Translations under genes and position numbers: made by a program
The notes under the pieces: generated by a model
Told to the model about the DNA's origin: nothing
What the model saw: only the letters and a program-made list of their open reading frames with translations
The model's database searches: none
Source: Rhizobium sp. P38BS-XIX
GTDB lineage: Bacteria; Pseudomonadota; Alphaproteobacteria; Rhizobiales; Rhizobiaceae
Reading direction: 5' to 3'
Assembly (NCBI RefSeq): GCF_012641435.1
Contig: NZ_JABAIJ010000001.1
Coordinates: 1,426,001 to 1,490,000 of the forward strand
DNA: 64,000 nt
Shown here: positions 45,401 to 54,420 of the stretch, piece after piece
Layout of the letters: the number at the start of each line of letters is the position of its first letter
How positions within the stretch are numbered: the first letter of the stretch is position 1

Positions 45401-46267
45401 TCCGGCATTGGGATAGGCACAGATGAAGGTATCCGCAGCAGCTGAAAGCTCCTGCAGATGCGGCCGCATAGCGTTTGCGCCAAGCGCGCAATTGAGACCC
45501 ACGGTGAAGGGGCTTGCATGGCGCACGGAATTCCAGAACGCCGATGGCGTCTGGCCCGACAATGTGCGACCGGAAAGGTCAGTGATCGTGCCAGAGATCA
45601 TGACCGGCAGATGGATGCCCTTCGCCTCGAAACGCTCCTCGCAGGCAAAGATTGCCGCCTTGGCGTTCAACGTATCGAAAATGGTCTCAATCAGAATGAT
45701 ATCGGCACCGCCATCGATGAGACCGTCGATCTGCTCGCCATAAGCAAGGCGCAGATCGTCGAAGCTCACGGCACGATAACCGGGATTATTGACGTCGGGG
45801 GAAATCGAGGCGGTGCGGTTGGTCGGGCCGATGGCGCCAGCCACGAAGCGGCGTTTGCTATCTTCACGCTCGGCCCTAATCGCGGCGCGACGAACGATTT
45901 CGGCACCTTCTTTATTGAGGTCGTAAACCGCGCCTTCCATCTGATAATCCGCCTGCGCGATGCTGGTGGACGAGAAAGTATTGGTTTCGAGAATGTCGGC
46001 GCCAGCCTTGGCATAGCGATAATGAATGTCTTCGATCGCATCCGGCTGGGTCAGAATAAGAAGGTCGTTATTGCCCTTCTGATGACAGGCACAGCCTATA
46101 AAACGATGACCACGAAACTGATCTTCATCAAAGCCGAGCCCCTGGATCTGCGTGCCCATGGCACCATCAAGCACGAGAATTCGCTCGCTGGCAGCCTTGC
46201 GCAAAGCTGCAAAGATCTCGCTGCCATCGCGCTTCGTCGTATCCGAACCAAAAAGAGTGTCAAACAT
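42491..46267 (-). CDS. metH: cobalamin-dependent methionine synthase
   Basis: MetH moves the methyl group from 5-methyl-THF to homocysteine through methylcobalamin. The 1258-residue protein has all modules in order: homocysteine-binding ([17 protein letters not shown] to the zinc-site [13 protein letters not shown]), pterin-binding ([31 protein letters not shown]), cobalamin cap and B12-binding ([15 protein letters not shown] with the DxHxxG histidine), and the C-terminal SAM-dependent reactivation domain ([15 protein letters not shown]). The start at 46267 follows AAAGGAA. Upstream lies the palindrome shared with the arsR-metF operon. Length is normal (E. coli about 1227). Confidence 0.96.
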   Translation of the reverse strand: MFDTLFGSDTTKRDGSEIFAALRKAASERILVLDGAMGTQIQGLGFDEDQFRGHRFIGCACHQKGNNDLLILTQPDAIEDIHYRYAKAGADILETNTFSSTSIAQADYQMEGAVYDLNKEGAEIVRRAAIRAEREDSKRRFVAGAIGPTNRTASISPDVNNPGYRAVSFDDLRLAYGEQIDGLIDGGADIILIETIFDTLNAKAAIFACEERFEAKGIHLPVMISGTITDLSGRTLSGQTPSAFWNSVRHASPFTVGLNCALGANAMRPHLQELSAAADTFICAYPNAGLPNEFGQYDETPDMMAAQVEEFAREGLVNIVGGCCGSTPEHIAAIAQAVSKYPPRQLAEHRPFMSLSGLEPFELTKDIPFVNVGERTNVTGSAKFRKLITNADYTAALAVARDQVENGAQVIDINMDEGLIDSEKAMVEFLNLIAAEPDIARVPVMIDSSKFSIIEAGLKCVQGKPIVNSISLKEGEENFLKQARLMRMYGAAVVVMAFDEQGQADSYERKVEICTRAYKLLTETAGLQPEDIIFDPNIFAVATGIEEHNNYGVDFIEATRTIRRTMPLVHISGGVSNLSFSFRGNEPVREAMHAVFLYHAIQAGMDMGIVNAGQLAVYDNIDPELREACEDVVLNRRPDGTERLLDIAERFRGSGSKEVKTQDLSWREWPVAKRLEHALVNGITDYIEADTEEARLTVERPLHVIEGPLMAGMNVVGDLFGAGKMFLPQVVKSARVMKQAVAVLLPYMEAEKLANGGSGERQAAGKVLMATVKGDVHDIGKNIVGVVLACNNYEIIDLGVMVPATKILETAISEKVDIIGLSGLITPSLDEMVHVASEMERQGFDIPLLIGGATTSRVHTAVKIHPRYEKGQTVYVTDASRAVGVVSALLSPEAKKGYVDTIKAEYAKVAAAHARSEAEKVRLPIARARENAEKVDWASYKPVKPKFFGTKIFENYDLAELAKYIDWTPFFQTWELKGRFPAILEDEKQGEAARQLYGDAQAMLEKIIAENWFRPRAVIGFWPAGAVGDDIKLFTDETRSAELATFYTLRQQLSKRDGRPNVALSDFVAPVSSSVADYVGGFVVTAGIEEVAIAERFERANDDYSSILVKALADRFAEAFAERMHERVRREFWGYAEDESFSSEELVSEAYAGIRPAPGYPAQPDHTEKKTLFRLLDAEAAAGVTLTESYAMWPGSSVSGIYIAHPASYYFGVAKVERDQVEDYAVRKNMPVEEVERWLGPVLNYVPAKSEAPIDDAA

Positions 46268-46310
46268 ATGCGAATTCCTTTGGCCTGATTGCGACTTCGC
46301 ACTCAGATCA

Positions 46311-46328
46311 CATAAAGATATCTTTATG
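46311..46328. promoter_or_regulatory. palindromic operator upstream of metH
   Basis: CATAAAGATATCTTTATG is a perfect 18-bp palindrome 44 bases before the metH start. Its 16-bp core is identical to the dyad at 8550-8565 upstream of the ArsR-methyltransferase/metF operon. It is the likely binding site of that regulator. Confidence 0.8.
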
Positions 46329-46528
46329 TCAACATATCTATGCTTTTGTTTGGTGAACTGCAAGCACGCCGTTTCCAAAGTCTAAGGGTCTCAGAAAATT
46401 GGAGAGCCCGAATTGCCATTAACCCATGGACAATACGGGGTTAGCGACACAGTTTCACTTCATTACGCCATGACAGCGCTTTCGGGCGGCGCTATACGGC
46501 TTTTGAAAAAGAATCCCAGGAGGATGGC

Positions 46529-47785
46529 ATGAACATACAGGTTGAACCGGCGACGCTCGGAAACTGGACTACGCGCGCTTATCACCGGCGTTGGCTGCTC
46601 GATCAGGCGAGCGCGCTTTTCGACTTTTTCCAGTATCGTGCCGTCAATCCCAAGGGCGGCTTCTACGACATGAACGATGCCGGCAAGCCCTTGGATGCCT
46701 CCAATCCTGTCCGCGGCATTCATTCCACGGCTCGTATGGTGCATTGCTTCTCGATTGGATCACTGCTGGGCCGTCCCGGCGCCAATGAGATTGTCGACCA
46801 CGGCATGAACTATCTCTGGAATCAGCACCGCGATACCGCGCATGGCGGTTACGTCTGGTCGCTCAACAATGACGGCCCGGTTGATTCCAGCAAGCAGGGC
46901 TATGGTCATGCATTCGTTCTGCTGGCGGCATCGTCCGCAAAGACGATCGGCCATCCCTTGGCGGACGGCATGCTTGCGGATGTGACCGAAATTCTGAATA
47001 CAAAGTTTTGGGAGCCAAAGCACGGCGCCATTGCTGAGGAGTTCAATCAGGATTGGTCGCCAATCGACGGCGGCAGCTATCGCGGTCAGAATTCCAACAT
47101 GCATTTGACGGAAGCTTTGATGGCCGCCTTCGAGGCGACGGGAGACAAGGCATATCTCGAAAAGGCTGAAAGCATCGCAGATCTGGTTATCCGTCGTTCA
47201 GCAGGCTCCGTCGGTTGGCGCGTTGCAGAGCACTTCAATTCCGACTGGGTGCTCGACAAGGACTACCGCGGCAACGAAATGTTCCGCCCATCCGGCACGA
47301 CGCCGGGGCATTGGCTGGAATGGGCCCGCCTTATCCTGCAGCTGTGGTCATTGGGCGACAAACGTCACGACTGGATGCCGGACGCAGCAAAAGGCCTGTT
47401 CTCACAGTCGATGGCACTCGGATGGGATAGCGAAAAAAGCGGATTCTTCTACACCCTCGACTGGGAGGACGCTCCCGCAAAGCGCAACAAGCTCTGGTGG
47501 CCGGCATGCGAAGGCGCTGGTGCAGCCCATTATTTGAATGAGCATCTTCCGAACGATTTCCACGAGGAGAGCTATCGCAAGATCTGGAGCGTGATTGCTC
47601 AATCCTTTATCGATCACGCCAATGGTGGCTGGCACGAAGAACTGACTGAAAACCTTATTCCAGCGCACACGCTATTTCCCGGAAAGGGCGATATCTACCA
47701 CGCCCTTCAGGCCTGCCTGATCCCCCTCTTCCCGGCAACCGGCAGCTTGACGAAGGTGATCGCCGAGGCAGGCGGTAACATCTAG
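46529..47785 (+). CDS. AGE-family sugar epimerase/isomerase
   Basis: A 418-residue (alpha/alpha)6-barrel protein of the N-acylglucosamine 2-epimerase family, which includes GlcNAc 2-epimerases, mannose isomerase and YihS/SQ isomerase. Visible marks: HSTARMVHCFSIG, GGYVWSLNNDGPVDSSKQGYGHAF, the NMHLTEALMAAFEATGD helix, and RPSGTTPGHWLEWARLIL with the catalytic histidine. The ending is closer to the mannose-isomerase/YihS subgroup than to animal GlcNAc epimerases. AGGAGG lies 5 bases before the ATG. It stands alone between metH and a convergent UPF0303 gene; a link to the nearby sugar importer is possible but not shown. Confidence 0.87.
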   Translation: MNIQVEPATLGNWTTRAYHRRWLLDQASALFDFFQYRAVNPKGGFYDMNDAGKPLDASNPVRGIHSTARMVHCFSIGSLLGRPGANEIVDHGMNYLWNQHRDTAHGGYVWSLNNDGPVDSSKQGYGHAFVLLAASSAKTIGHPLADGMLADVTEILNTKFWEPKHGAIAEEFNQDWSPIDGGSYRGQNSNMHLTEALMAAFEATGDKAYLEKAESIADLVIRRSAGSVGWRVAEHFNSDWVLDKDYRGNEMFRPSGTTPGHWLEWARLILQLWSLGDKRHDWMPDAAKGLFSQSMALGWDSEKSGFFYTLDWEDAPAKRNKLWWPACEGAGAAHYLNEHLPNDFHEESYRKIWSVIAQSFIDHANGGWHEELTENLIPAHTLFPGKGDIYHALQACLIPLFPATGSLTKVIAEAGGNI

Positions 47786-47794
47786 AAATGCATT

Positions 47795-47821
47795 CGGCGT
47801 CAGGCTCATTGCCTGACGCCG
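47795..47821. terminator. hairpin between the AGE isomerase and UPF0303 genes
   Basis: CGGCGTCAGGC (47795-47805), loop TCATT, GCCTGACGCCG (47811-47821): an 11-bp perfect stem between two convergent genes. Only CTGTCTCTTCTT follows on the plus side, so it may act as a transcript-end stabiliser as much as a terminator. Confidence 0.65.
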
Positions 47822-47831
47822 CTGTCTCTTC

Positions 47832-48320
47832 TTATGAAAGACTAAGGTTGTGAAGTTCGTGGCCAAGCGTCAGTGCCAAGGCCTCGACAACGAGATTATG
47901 GTCTTCACGCTGAGGAAGCCCGGAAACCGTAACCGCACCGATACAACCTGTTCCATTGACAAAGATCGGGAAGCTTCCGCCGGACGCGGCATAATCGGCG
48001 CTGGAAAGTCCGTTATCCTCGATCGTCTTTCCTTGCTGCTGCAGCCGCAAGGTACTGGCATAGCTGCTCCGGAAATACCGCAGAACCATGTTGCGCTTTC
48101 TGCGTATCCAGTTGGAATTATCGGGTGTGGAACCCGGCAGCGCTATATAAAATACCGGCATCGAGTGCAGCGTGATATCGATTGCAACGCCAAGATTTCG
48201 TTCGCTCGCCAAATCACGCAGCAGCTTGCCGAGGACCCAGGCGGTCGAAAGATCGAAAGCATCGAAGCGTAACGTGTCTTCTTGTTGTGCGATGCGATTG
48301 AGGTCCTGGTCGGTCGTCAT
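47832..48320 (-). CDS. UPF0303 / heme-degrading-domain (HbpS-like) protein
   Basis: A 162-residue member of UPF0303, related to the GlcG/HbpS fold. Marks: LRFDAFDLSTAWVLGKLLRD, GVAIDITLHSMPVFYIALPG, WIRRKRNMVLRYFRSSYAS and the closing HNLVVEALALTLG. HbpS in Streptomyces binds heme; whether UPF0303 proteins do is unclear, so no function is assigned. GGAAGG precedes the ATG at 48320. Confidence 0.85.
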   Translation of the reverse strand: MTTDQDLNRIAQQEDTLRFDAFDLSTAWVLGKLLRDLASERNLGVAIDITLHSMPVFYIALPGSTPDNSNWIRRKRNMVLRYFRSSYASTLRLQQQGKTIEDNGLSSADYAASGGSFPIFVNGTGCIGAVTVSGLPQREDHNLVVEALALTLGHELHNLSLS

Positions 48321-48378
48321 GAAAAGCCTTCCTAAACATGGATTGACTTATCAAACGTGCAGAAGGGGATTTGTCCAC

Positions 48379-49317
48379 CTATCTCTTTGGTATTTCAAAA
48401 CCAAGTTGCCACTTTTGACCAATCAGGAGATCATATTCTGGTGGTTCAAAGGCTTCAAAGCCACCGCCCGGATAAAACGTCAGCTCGCCGACGCGAACCC
48501 AATCTGCCGATGCGTAAAGATCGACACGGACGAAATCGATGTCGCGCGCCACCGTTTCGGCAATGTGGATCATGTGGTCGAGTTGTGGCGGACGCGCAAC
48601 ATCGCCCGGATAAAGGCCGAGATAGTCACGATCATAGAACGGCAGTTTCTGCCAGTTCGGAGTATAATTGCAGGAATAACCCCGGCCGTTCTCACGTATG
48701 TCGATTTCGATATGCGAGACCTTCCCGTTGAAGGTAAATAGTCGATAGTCCCACGGCACTCGTCCCTCGACGAGCAGCATGCTCTCGATCAAAATACGAG
48801 GCTCGATCTGGCTGTAAGCCCACTCCCGGTTATAGGAAGCGTGATCGATGGCCAGCCATTCCGCCGACGGATTGTTCTTGATAAGCCGATCCACATCAGC
48901 TTCGGTATATAGAAAGCGCCCTACTCCGCTGGCATGCGTGGGCTTGACGACAACGGGGAGAGCTATCTTGGACCAATCGACATCGGCCAGGTCTGTGCCG
49001 ACCCAGAGTGTCGGAATGATATGCTCGCTTCCGACCCGTTCCGCGATCAGCATCTTCGCGTCTGCTTTATCAATGAAGCGCGAAAACAGGGGATTGCGGT
49101 CATAAAGCTTTCTAGCCTGAAGCTTTTCCGTAAAACTGCGAGGCGATGCCAAATTGGGAAACTTGCCACAGATGACACGATATTTCAGTGCGCAGTAAGG
49201 TCCATCAGGAAGCGGCGATAAAATTCGCCATAAAAGATTGTGCATCCGCTCGCGCAATCCTTTTTGGAGGTATCCTGGAATGAGAAAACCATCCTGATCG
49301 GCGGTCCTATCTGTCAT
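48379..49317 (-). CDS. ATP-grasp protein of the TupA-like / polysaccharide biosynthesis type
   Basis: A protein of about 312 residues. The segment LASPRSFTEKLQARKLYDRNPLFSRFIDKA resembles the opening of TupA-like ATP-grasp proteins found in exopolysaccharide and teichuronopeptide loci, where they are thought to ligate amino acids or modify surface polymers. LPVVVKPTHASGVG is the ATP-binding lysine/glycine loop; VRVDLYASADWVRVGELTFYPGGG is the metal-binding end (Asp, Glu). The start is uncertain: 49317, 49326 and 49347 are in-frame ATGs and none has a good ribosome site. Divergent from a flippase gene, in a polysaccharide island. Confidence 0.78.
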   Translation of the reverse strand: MTDRTADQDGFLIPGYLQKGLRERMHNLLWRILSPLPDGPYCALKYRVICGKFPNLASPRSFTEKLQARKLYDRNPLFSRFIDKADAKMLIAERVGSEHIIPTLWVGTDLADVDWSKIALPVVVKPTHASGVGRFLYTEADVDRLIKNNPSAEWLAIDHASYNREWAYSQIEPRILIESMLLVEGRVPWDYRLFTFNGKVSHIEIDIRENGRGYSCNYTPNWQKLPFYDRDYLGLYPGDVARPPQLDHMIHIAETVARDIDFVRVDLYASADWVRVGELTFYPGGGFEAFEPPEYDLLIGQKWQLGFEIPKR

Positions 49318-49504
49318 GGCGGCCATCTTGAACTTCAGCTTAAGCATGTCGCGCAACAGCGCTAAGCGGTTTTGCTATAACGACATGCGCAACATCAAAG
49401 ACTTAAAACGCAGGAAGCGAACTTGAGGGATCGCGACGCGCTTTAGAACGCACGCGAAAATTATCAGCCGGCCTTTAACACAAGGTTATGCGGCGGCCTT
49501 CAAG

Positions 49505-51022
49505 ATGGATTGCATGAGCGAGTCTGAATCAAATCTTCTCAAAAGCTCCCTGATCAGTCTGGCGGCAACGGCAATTTCGTTGGCGGCCGGCTTTGTAAGC
49601 AGCGTTATTGCCGCTCGCTTGCTTGGCCCGGCGGGATCCGGCAAGGTCGCCTATGCTTTATGGGTAGCAACCTCGGCAGCAACGTTGGCAGATATGGGCC
49701 TTCCTCAGACGCTGCTCCGAAACGCCGGGACGCTCTCAGGCAATGGGGAAGCATGGAAGGTACTGGTTCGTACCGCACTCCGCAGCTTCATCATTTCACT
49801 TGGTATGGTGGGCGCAGCCATCTTGGTCTTTGCCGCCATCACCTATATCCAACGCGACGCCCGCCATGCCTGGTTCTGGATCATCACCGGCCTTCTATTC
49901 GTCAGTTATGCGTTTTATGTGTTTTCTACAGCAATCGCGCGAGCGCGAAACCGCTTTGCTGAGACGGCAAGAACCACGGCCATCGGAGGGCTCTTACAGA
50001 TTCCTTTCGTCTTTTTGGGCGCGTGGTTATTCGGCCCAACGGGCGCACTGATTGGGTATATCGCTCGCTATCTGCCCCAAGCACTGCGACTACGTGGTTA
50101 TATCGATCGCGATACGAAATCCTCACAGCAAGCTTTGACACCGGAAATGCACCGCTATGGTCGCTACATCTGGCTCAGCGACCTTATTGAGATTCTCGTC
50201 CTTTCGCGCATCGAATTCCTCTTTCTTGGATTCTTTCTATCGCCAACGAGTATCGGATATTTTGCCGCCGGGCTCGGTCTCGCAGGATTGATCGAACAGG
50301 TGATGCTGCAGATCTCACCGGCCTTGATTGTCAGTTTCACCGAAGCGCACGCAAGAAATGATCAGCGAATGCTAAATGCCGCGTATAGCCGTGTCATTCG
50401 CATCGTCGCCCTTATTATGCTCCCCATCAGCTTTGGCGGCGCTGCCATTATGCCTGATCTCATGCCGCTCATCTTTGGCGAGGCTTTTGAGCCTGCGATA
50501 CCGGCTGCGGCAACCCTGCTCGCCTTCGTCTGGATCGCCGGCTTATCCGTGATCGCTTGGGGCATCATCGGCGCGTCCGGTCGTAGCATCCTTCTGCTCC
50601 GTGTGCAGATTATATGCGGCGTCACGATGATACTGTTGCTCACCGCCTTTGTGCCCTCTATGGGCCTGGAGGGCGCCGCTCTCGCCCGTGCGGCGATTAT
50701 AACGTTGACATTTATTCTGCTGAGCTTGACCGCCTGGAAACATGTCCAGGTATCGGTGCCAGTCTTACCGTTGGCGAAAACGATACTTGCGGCGGCAACT
50801 TGTGCGGCAGCGGCTGGAGGCTGCATCTACGCTCTTGATGGAGTTCCAGCAATCGCAACCGCCATTCCCGCTGGCGCGATGGCATATATGTTGGCCGTAC
50901 GCCTGCTGCGCCTGATAAATTCTGAAGACGTGCAGATACTGATGGATACGGCGGGCGGACGTCTGACTGATCGTTCACGTCTTTATACGAGCAAGCTACT
51001 CGTATTTCTTGCTCCAGACTGA
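49505..51022 (+). CDS. polysaccharide flippase (Wzx/MurJ-like, MOP superfamily)
   Basis: A 505-residue membrane protein with about 12-14 helices of the oligosaccharide flippase type; SLAATAISLAAGFVSSVIAARLLGPAGSGKVAY at the start is the classic Polysacc_synt opening. It would move lipid-linked saccharide units across the inner membrane. ATG 49505 or 49514 are both possible. No polymerase (Wzy) or initiating glycosyltransferase is in the window. Its stop is only 4 bases from the end of the convergent glycosyltransferase gene. Confidence 0.88.
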   Translation: MDCMSESESNLLKSSLISLAATAISLAAGFVSSVIAARLLGPAGSGKVAYALWVATSAATLADMGLPQTLLRNAGTLSGNGEAWKVLVRTALRSFIISLGMVGAAILVFAAITYIQRDARHAWFWIITGLLFVSYAFYVFSTAIARARNRFAETARTTAIGGLLQIPFVFLGAWLFGPTGALIGYIARYLPQALRLRGYIDRDTKSSQQALTPEMHRYGRYIWLSDLIEILVLSRIEFLFLGFFLSPTSIGYFAAGLGLAGLIEQVMLQISPALIVSFTEAHARNDQRMLNAAYSRVIRIVALIMLPISFGGAAIMPDLMPLIFGEAFEPAIPAAATLLAFVWIAGLSVIAWGIIGASGRSILLLRVQIICGVTMILLLTAFVPSMGLEGAALARAAIITLTFILLSLTAWKHVQVSVPVLPLAKTILAAATCAAAAGGCIYALDGVPAIATAIPAGAMAYMLAVRLLRLINSEDVQILMDTAGGRLTDRSRLYTSKLLVFLAPD

Positions 51023-51026
51023 CGTA

Positions 51027-52190
51027 TCACAACTGACCGAAGGCGGCGGCCATCGTCCGCCGGGCGACCTCATCCCAGGTCAGGATACCATGACGAAAAG
51101 CCAACGACCGCCGCATATTCAGCGCGGCATCGACCTTTCCTCGCCACTCGCTCTCTCCATCCAGCCGATAACCAATGCCATTCGGCCGCGCAAAAGGAAC
51201 GAGATCCGGCAACAAGATCGGTAAACCACAATAGCTGTATTGAGCCAACTTCAAGCTCGACTCTGCCAAGTAAACTTCATCTGCAGTTAGGCGGTATGGA
51301 GCGATGCCAAAATCGGCATGCTGCAGATAAGGAACTATGCTTTCGAAATCTCTCTCGCCATAGATCATGACATTCGGCGGCGCCCACCCGCTCCACGCTG
51401 CCCCGAAAACATGGAAGTTTACCTCCGGTGCCGCAGTCGCCATAGCGTGGACGGCACCCTGGTCAAAAAGCATATTACCGATCGAAATGGCATTCTTGCT
51501 GCCGGCTTCATAAGGAGAGGGCTGCTTGCGATCGAACAATAAAGCGTCGACACCCTGCGGAACTACTTTTACGTCTCCACCGGGAGGAAGAAGAACTCCG
51601 AGCCGTTCTGAGGGGACACACACGGCATCAAAGCGGTTGATTTCAGTCGCCTGTATGTTCTGCAGGACTGGGGCAGCCCCGACGCTTTTTAGCAGGTCGC
51701 GACAAAAATAGAGGGTCCTTGCTTTGGGATTGAGCTTTTTGATCTGGCCGAAAAACGCCAGAGCAGACCCGCTTTCCACCAGGACAAGATCTGCATCCGC
51801 AATCACATCGCGCGCAAACCGTGGGATGTAACGACCATAGAGACGAAACAGGATCGTATTCGCCGCATTGAGAAAACGGTTGCTCGAGCTGAATGCATGC
51901 AGCGGGGGAAGATAAGCGCCTGCACTTAAATTAGCACCGTCAACTGCTTGAAATCGATTTGCCTGAACTTTCGATAACGAGCGAAAGCGCGCGCGATCCT
52001 TAAGCATCGTCAGCCAGCTGTGACCGATCGTCAGAAAATGAACGTCATGCCCCTGCCCGGCCCAACAGGACGCAACAAAATGGATCGACGCCTTGCGATA
52101 TCCGCGCAGGAACACATGCGATGTTAAGATAACGATCTTTCGCCGTGGCTGGGCCACATCAAAGGCCAACGTTGCTTCCTGATTTGCCAA
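51027..52190 (-). CDS. GT-B glycosyltransferase, GumK (glucuronosyltransferase)-like
   Basis: A 387-residue GT-B enzyme. The N-terminal part (VILTSHVFLRGYRKASIHFV, HDVHFLTIGHSWLT) and the C-terminal nucleotide-sugar region (NAISIGNMLFDQGAVH, ADFGIAPYRLTADEVYLAESSLKLAQYSYCGLPIL) resemble GumK, the GT70 enzyme that adds glucuronic acid in xanthan synthesis. The donor sugar is inferred from that resemblance, not proven. The start is TTG at 52190 after GAGGAA (5-6 bases). It lies between a flippase and a secreted lyase, which supports a role in an acidic surface polysaccharide. Confidence 0.8.
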   Translation of the reverse strand: MANQEATLAFDVAQPRRKIVILTSHVFLRGYRKASIHFVASCWAGQGHDVHFLTIGHSWLTMLKDRARFRSLSKVQANRFQAVDGANLSAGAYLPPLHAFSSSNRFLNAANTILFRLYGRYIPRFARDVIADADLVLVESGSALAFFGQIKKLNPKARTLYFCRDLLKSVGAAPVLQNIQATEINRFDAVCVPSERLGVLLPPGGDVKVVPQGVDALLFDRKQPSPYEAGSKNAISIGNMLFDQGAVHAMATAAPEVNFHVFGAAWSGWAPPNVMIYGERDFESIVPYLQHADFGIAPYRLTADEVYLAESSLKLAQYSYCGLPILLPDLVPFARPNGIGYRLDGESEWRGKVDAALNMRRSLAFRHGILTWDEVARRTMAAAFGQL

Positions 52191-52513
52191 AGGCGTTCCT
52201 CAACAGCGCCCCTCTGCCGGTTTCCGCATGGCCGACATCAAAACGTCGAAAGGCTGCAACAGCGGACCGTCATGTCCGGGGCACTGATAGCCGCAACCGA
52301 GACCCAATCTTTGGGGGATAAGAACCGGAAAGCGTCTAACGCGCGGTTAAAATGAGCCGCCGAGGATGCATAAATTGAGTAAAAAACTCAAAGTAGCGGC
52401 CATAGCTCTTGTTTACGATAAGGCATGACAACGCTATGTGCCCATCGCTTGCCTGTAAGAGGCGAAAAGGTCATTGATAGTATCATGTATCCCGCCGAAG
52501 GAATGTTCCCAGC
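52191..52513. other. 323-bp intergenic region between divergent glycosyltransferase and lyase genes
   Basis: No gene is evident. It is AT-rich near the lyase and includes the inverted repeat TTGAGT-AAAAA-ACTCAA (52375-52391) and GAAGGAATG just before the lyase start. Both genes must be transcribed from promoters in here; I cannot assign -35/-10 boxes with confidence. Confidence 0.4.
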
Positions 52514-53485
52514 ATGAATGCAAAATACGCGCTGCCTGCTATCTTGGCCTGCACTTGCGCCGCCACGCCAGCCATGGCTGACGATCCCGCTCAATTGGTT
52601 TTACATGATGGATTTGACGGCCAGGACTTTGCACCCTCGGGCCATCTTTATTATCGCGAAAATTTCGAACAGAAAGCGGGAACTGTCGAATTCCAATCAG
52701 ATGTGAAGCGTTCTGGCACAGGCGCTTTGAAGCTCAGCGTCAAGCCTTTGTGCCCGCCCGACAAGAAGAACTGCAGCGAGCGAGCCGAGATATGGGAGCG
52801 CACAAAGTATCGCGTTCCGTACAATGAGGGCGTTTGGTATGGCTTCGCCGTAAAGTTCGCCGATCCCATTCCATCAGGTGATCACCGCTATCTCATCGCA
52901 CAATGGAAACGAGAAATTGGTCCTGAGGCCAAGGGGGATTTCAGCCCCTTCCTCGCGTTGAGGCTGAACAACGGAAAGCTGTTTGCAACAGTGGAGACCA
53001 ACTATGTTGCTCCAACTGCCGAGGCGGGCAAATCCAAGCGTGATGACGAATCTTGCAACGAAAACGAAACGCCAGTTTGGTTCCGCCCGGACACGAACCA
53101 GATGCGTGCCCTGGTCGCAACTGATGGCAATTGGAATGCGGGAGACGGTGCGGAGTTCAAAAGCTGCACCAGTGCCATCAAAGTCGTAGATCGCGGCAAT
53201 AAAATGCCGACACCGGACTCTGGATGGATAGACTTTGCCATCTATAGCAAACCCGGACCCGACGGTTCCGGACATATTGAGATATTTGCCAACAATAAAT
53301 GGATTGTCTCAGTGACAGGTCATATCGGTCATGCAGATCACGGACTTGGAAAAAATCAATACTTCAAATTCGGACCATATCGCGCCGCCGATACTACCGT
53401 ATGGACGCTATACTATGACGATTTTCGTCGTTCACCCCGATGCGCCGATGTATTGGGCGACCCCAAACTTTGCCCAATGAAATGA
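52514..53485 (+). CDS. secreted polysaccharide lyase (PL20/Polysacc_lyase-like)
   Basis: A 323-residue protein with a signal peptide (MNAKYALPAILACTCAATPA, cut after AMA-D). The mature part has the beta-jelly-roll pattern of the Polysacc_lyase domain: LVLHDGFDGQDF, CSERAEIWERTKYRVPYNEGVWYGF (basic/aromatic substrate groove), YLIAQWKREIGPEAKGDFSPFLALRL and YFKFGPYRAADTTVWTLYYDDFR. Relatives cut glucuronans or heparin-like chains by beta-elimination. Several cysteines suit a secreted protein. With a GumK-like transferase next door, an acidic host-made polymer is a natural substrate. The exact family is inferred. Confidence 0.8.
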   Translation: MNAKYALPAILACTCAATPAMADDPAQLVLHDGFDGQDFAPSGHLYYRENFEQKAGTVEFQSDVKRSGTGALKLSVKPLCPPDKKNCSERAEIWERTKYRVPYNEGVWYGFAVKFADPIPSGDHRYLIAQWKREIGPEAKGDFSPFLALRLNNGKLFATVETNYVAPTAEAGKSKRDDESCNENETPVWFRPDTNQMRALVATDGNWNAGDGAEFKSCTSAIKVVDRGNKMPTPDSGWIDFAIYSKPGPDGSGHIEIFANNKWIVSVTGHIGHADHGLGKNQYFKFGPYRAADTTVWTLYYDDFRRSPRCADVLGDPKLCPMK

Positions 53486-53619
53486 AATCGCAGGACACGT
53501 ACCCATGCATAAGAGGTCAAATGTGGCCTTGCTTAAATGCCGGGCGACTTTTTAATGAAACGTGAATGAACTTTTTTGTGCTTCCGAGGTTATTTCTTCT
53601 CCTGAAGGAGGCCACCGAA

Positions 53620-53919
53620 ATGCTTACTACCCATCGCGACTGCAAGCATCACGTAAAGAGAAATGCGATTCCCTCGCTCGGTGAGATAGAGGGGCGCGTA
53701 GCGGTTCTGGAAATTGTTGCCCAGTCCGCACTTACACATGTCTTTGACGAAGGCGAAGTTGACGTCGACGCAGCCTTTTTGTCTCAAATTCGCAAGGCCA
53801 TGCATCGCAAATGTAAAGAACTCAAGCTTGACGGCGAAGATACTGCATCTGCGCTTTCATATGCAGAAGAATTGATCGATGCCGCGGTGAATTCGTCACA
53901 CCATCCGACGCATCAATAA
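53620..53919 (+). CDS. hypothetical protein, 99 residues
   Basis: A small soluble protein starting MLTTHRDCKHHVKRNAIPSL after an excellent ribosome site (AAGGAGG, 9 bases before). It contains EIEGRVAVLEIVAQSALTHV, an amphipathic helix, an acidic middle and a helix AFLSQIRKAMHRKCKELKLD. I do not recognise the family. A good terminator follows, so it is a monocistronic gene. Position, next to the polysaccharide lyase, gives no function. Confidence 0.7.
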   Translation: MLTTHRDCKHHVKRNAIPSLGEIEGRVAVLEIVAQSALTHVFDEGEVDVDAAFLSQIRKAMHRKCKELKLDGEDTASALSYAEELIDAAVNSSHHPTHQ

Positions 53920-53946
53920 GACTGATTCTATGCACCGAGCTATGAC

Positions 53947-53976
53947 GGCGCTGAAGTTGAAGTTCAGCGCCCTTTG
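53947..53976 (+). terminator. terminator of the 99-residue gene
   Basis: GGCGCTGAA (53947-53955), loop GTTGAAG, TTCAGCGCC (53963-53971), followed by CTTTG. The U-run is short. The following stretch to 54188 (about 215 bases) holds no gene I can support; it has two copies of GTGTCA (near 54018 and 54047). Confidence 0.7.
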
Positions 53977-54188
53977 ACTCGCGCAGAAATTAAATAAATC
54001 CCAGAATGCGTCCATACCGATGTGTCAAAGTGTTTCATATTGAGAACGTGTCACATTAAGAGACATGATCTGTCCCGTCTCAGCTGCGTATTAACGTCAA
54101 GAGATGGACATGATTGCAAATTTTCAAAATCAAAGCAGTCTTCACCACATCGCCCCGGCTCCAGCCCTAACCATGAATGGTGTAGTGA

Positions 54189-54395
54189 ATGTCTATGATG
54201 GTCAACGCGGCCTTGTATTCTGATGATATCGACGTCCTTGCGAGTGCCCTTTTCGCCTGGTGTGCCGAGCGTAGTATTCGACTGCATAGTCAAGAAGGCT
54301 TATCGGCGGCAAACATCGCTATAAATCTCTACGATGCCGGCTACCAAACGCAGGACCAGCTGCTTGGCGCACTGCATGAGTATGAATTTCACTAA
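54189..54395 (+). CDS. hypothetical protein, 68 residues
   Basis: A small acidic, helical protein beginning MSMMVNAALYSDDIDVLASA and ending QTQDQLLGALHEYEFH. No family recognised and no membrane segment. The ribosome site is poor; in-frame ATGs at 54195 and 54198 are alternative starts. Amino-acid composition looks coding, but support is modest. Confidence 0.5.
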   Translation: MSMMVNAALYSDDIDVLASALFAWCAERSIRLHSQEGLSAANIAINLYDAGYQTQDQLLGALHEYEFH

Positions 54396-54420
54396 GTATT
54401 GCGGCGTGGCCGGCGCGGAT

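Noticed and set aside
46268..46528. Possible cobalamin or SAM riboswitch upstream of metH
   Set aside because: No B12-box or SAM-riboswitch conserved blocks were found; the only clear element is the palindromic operator.
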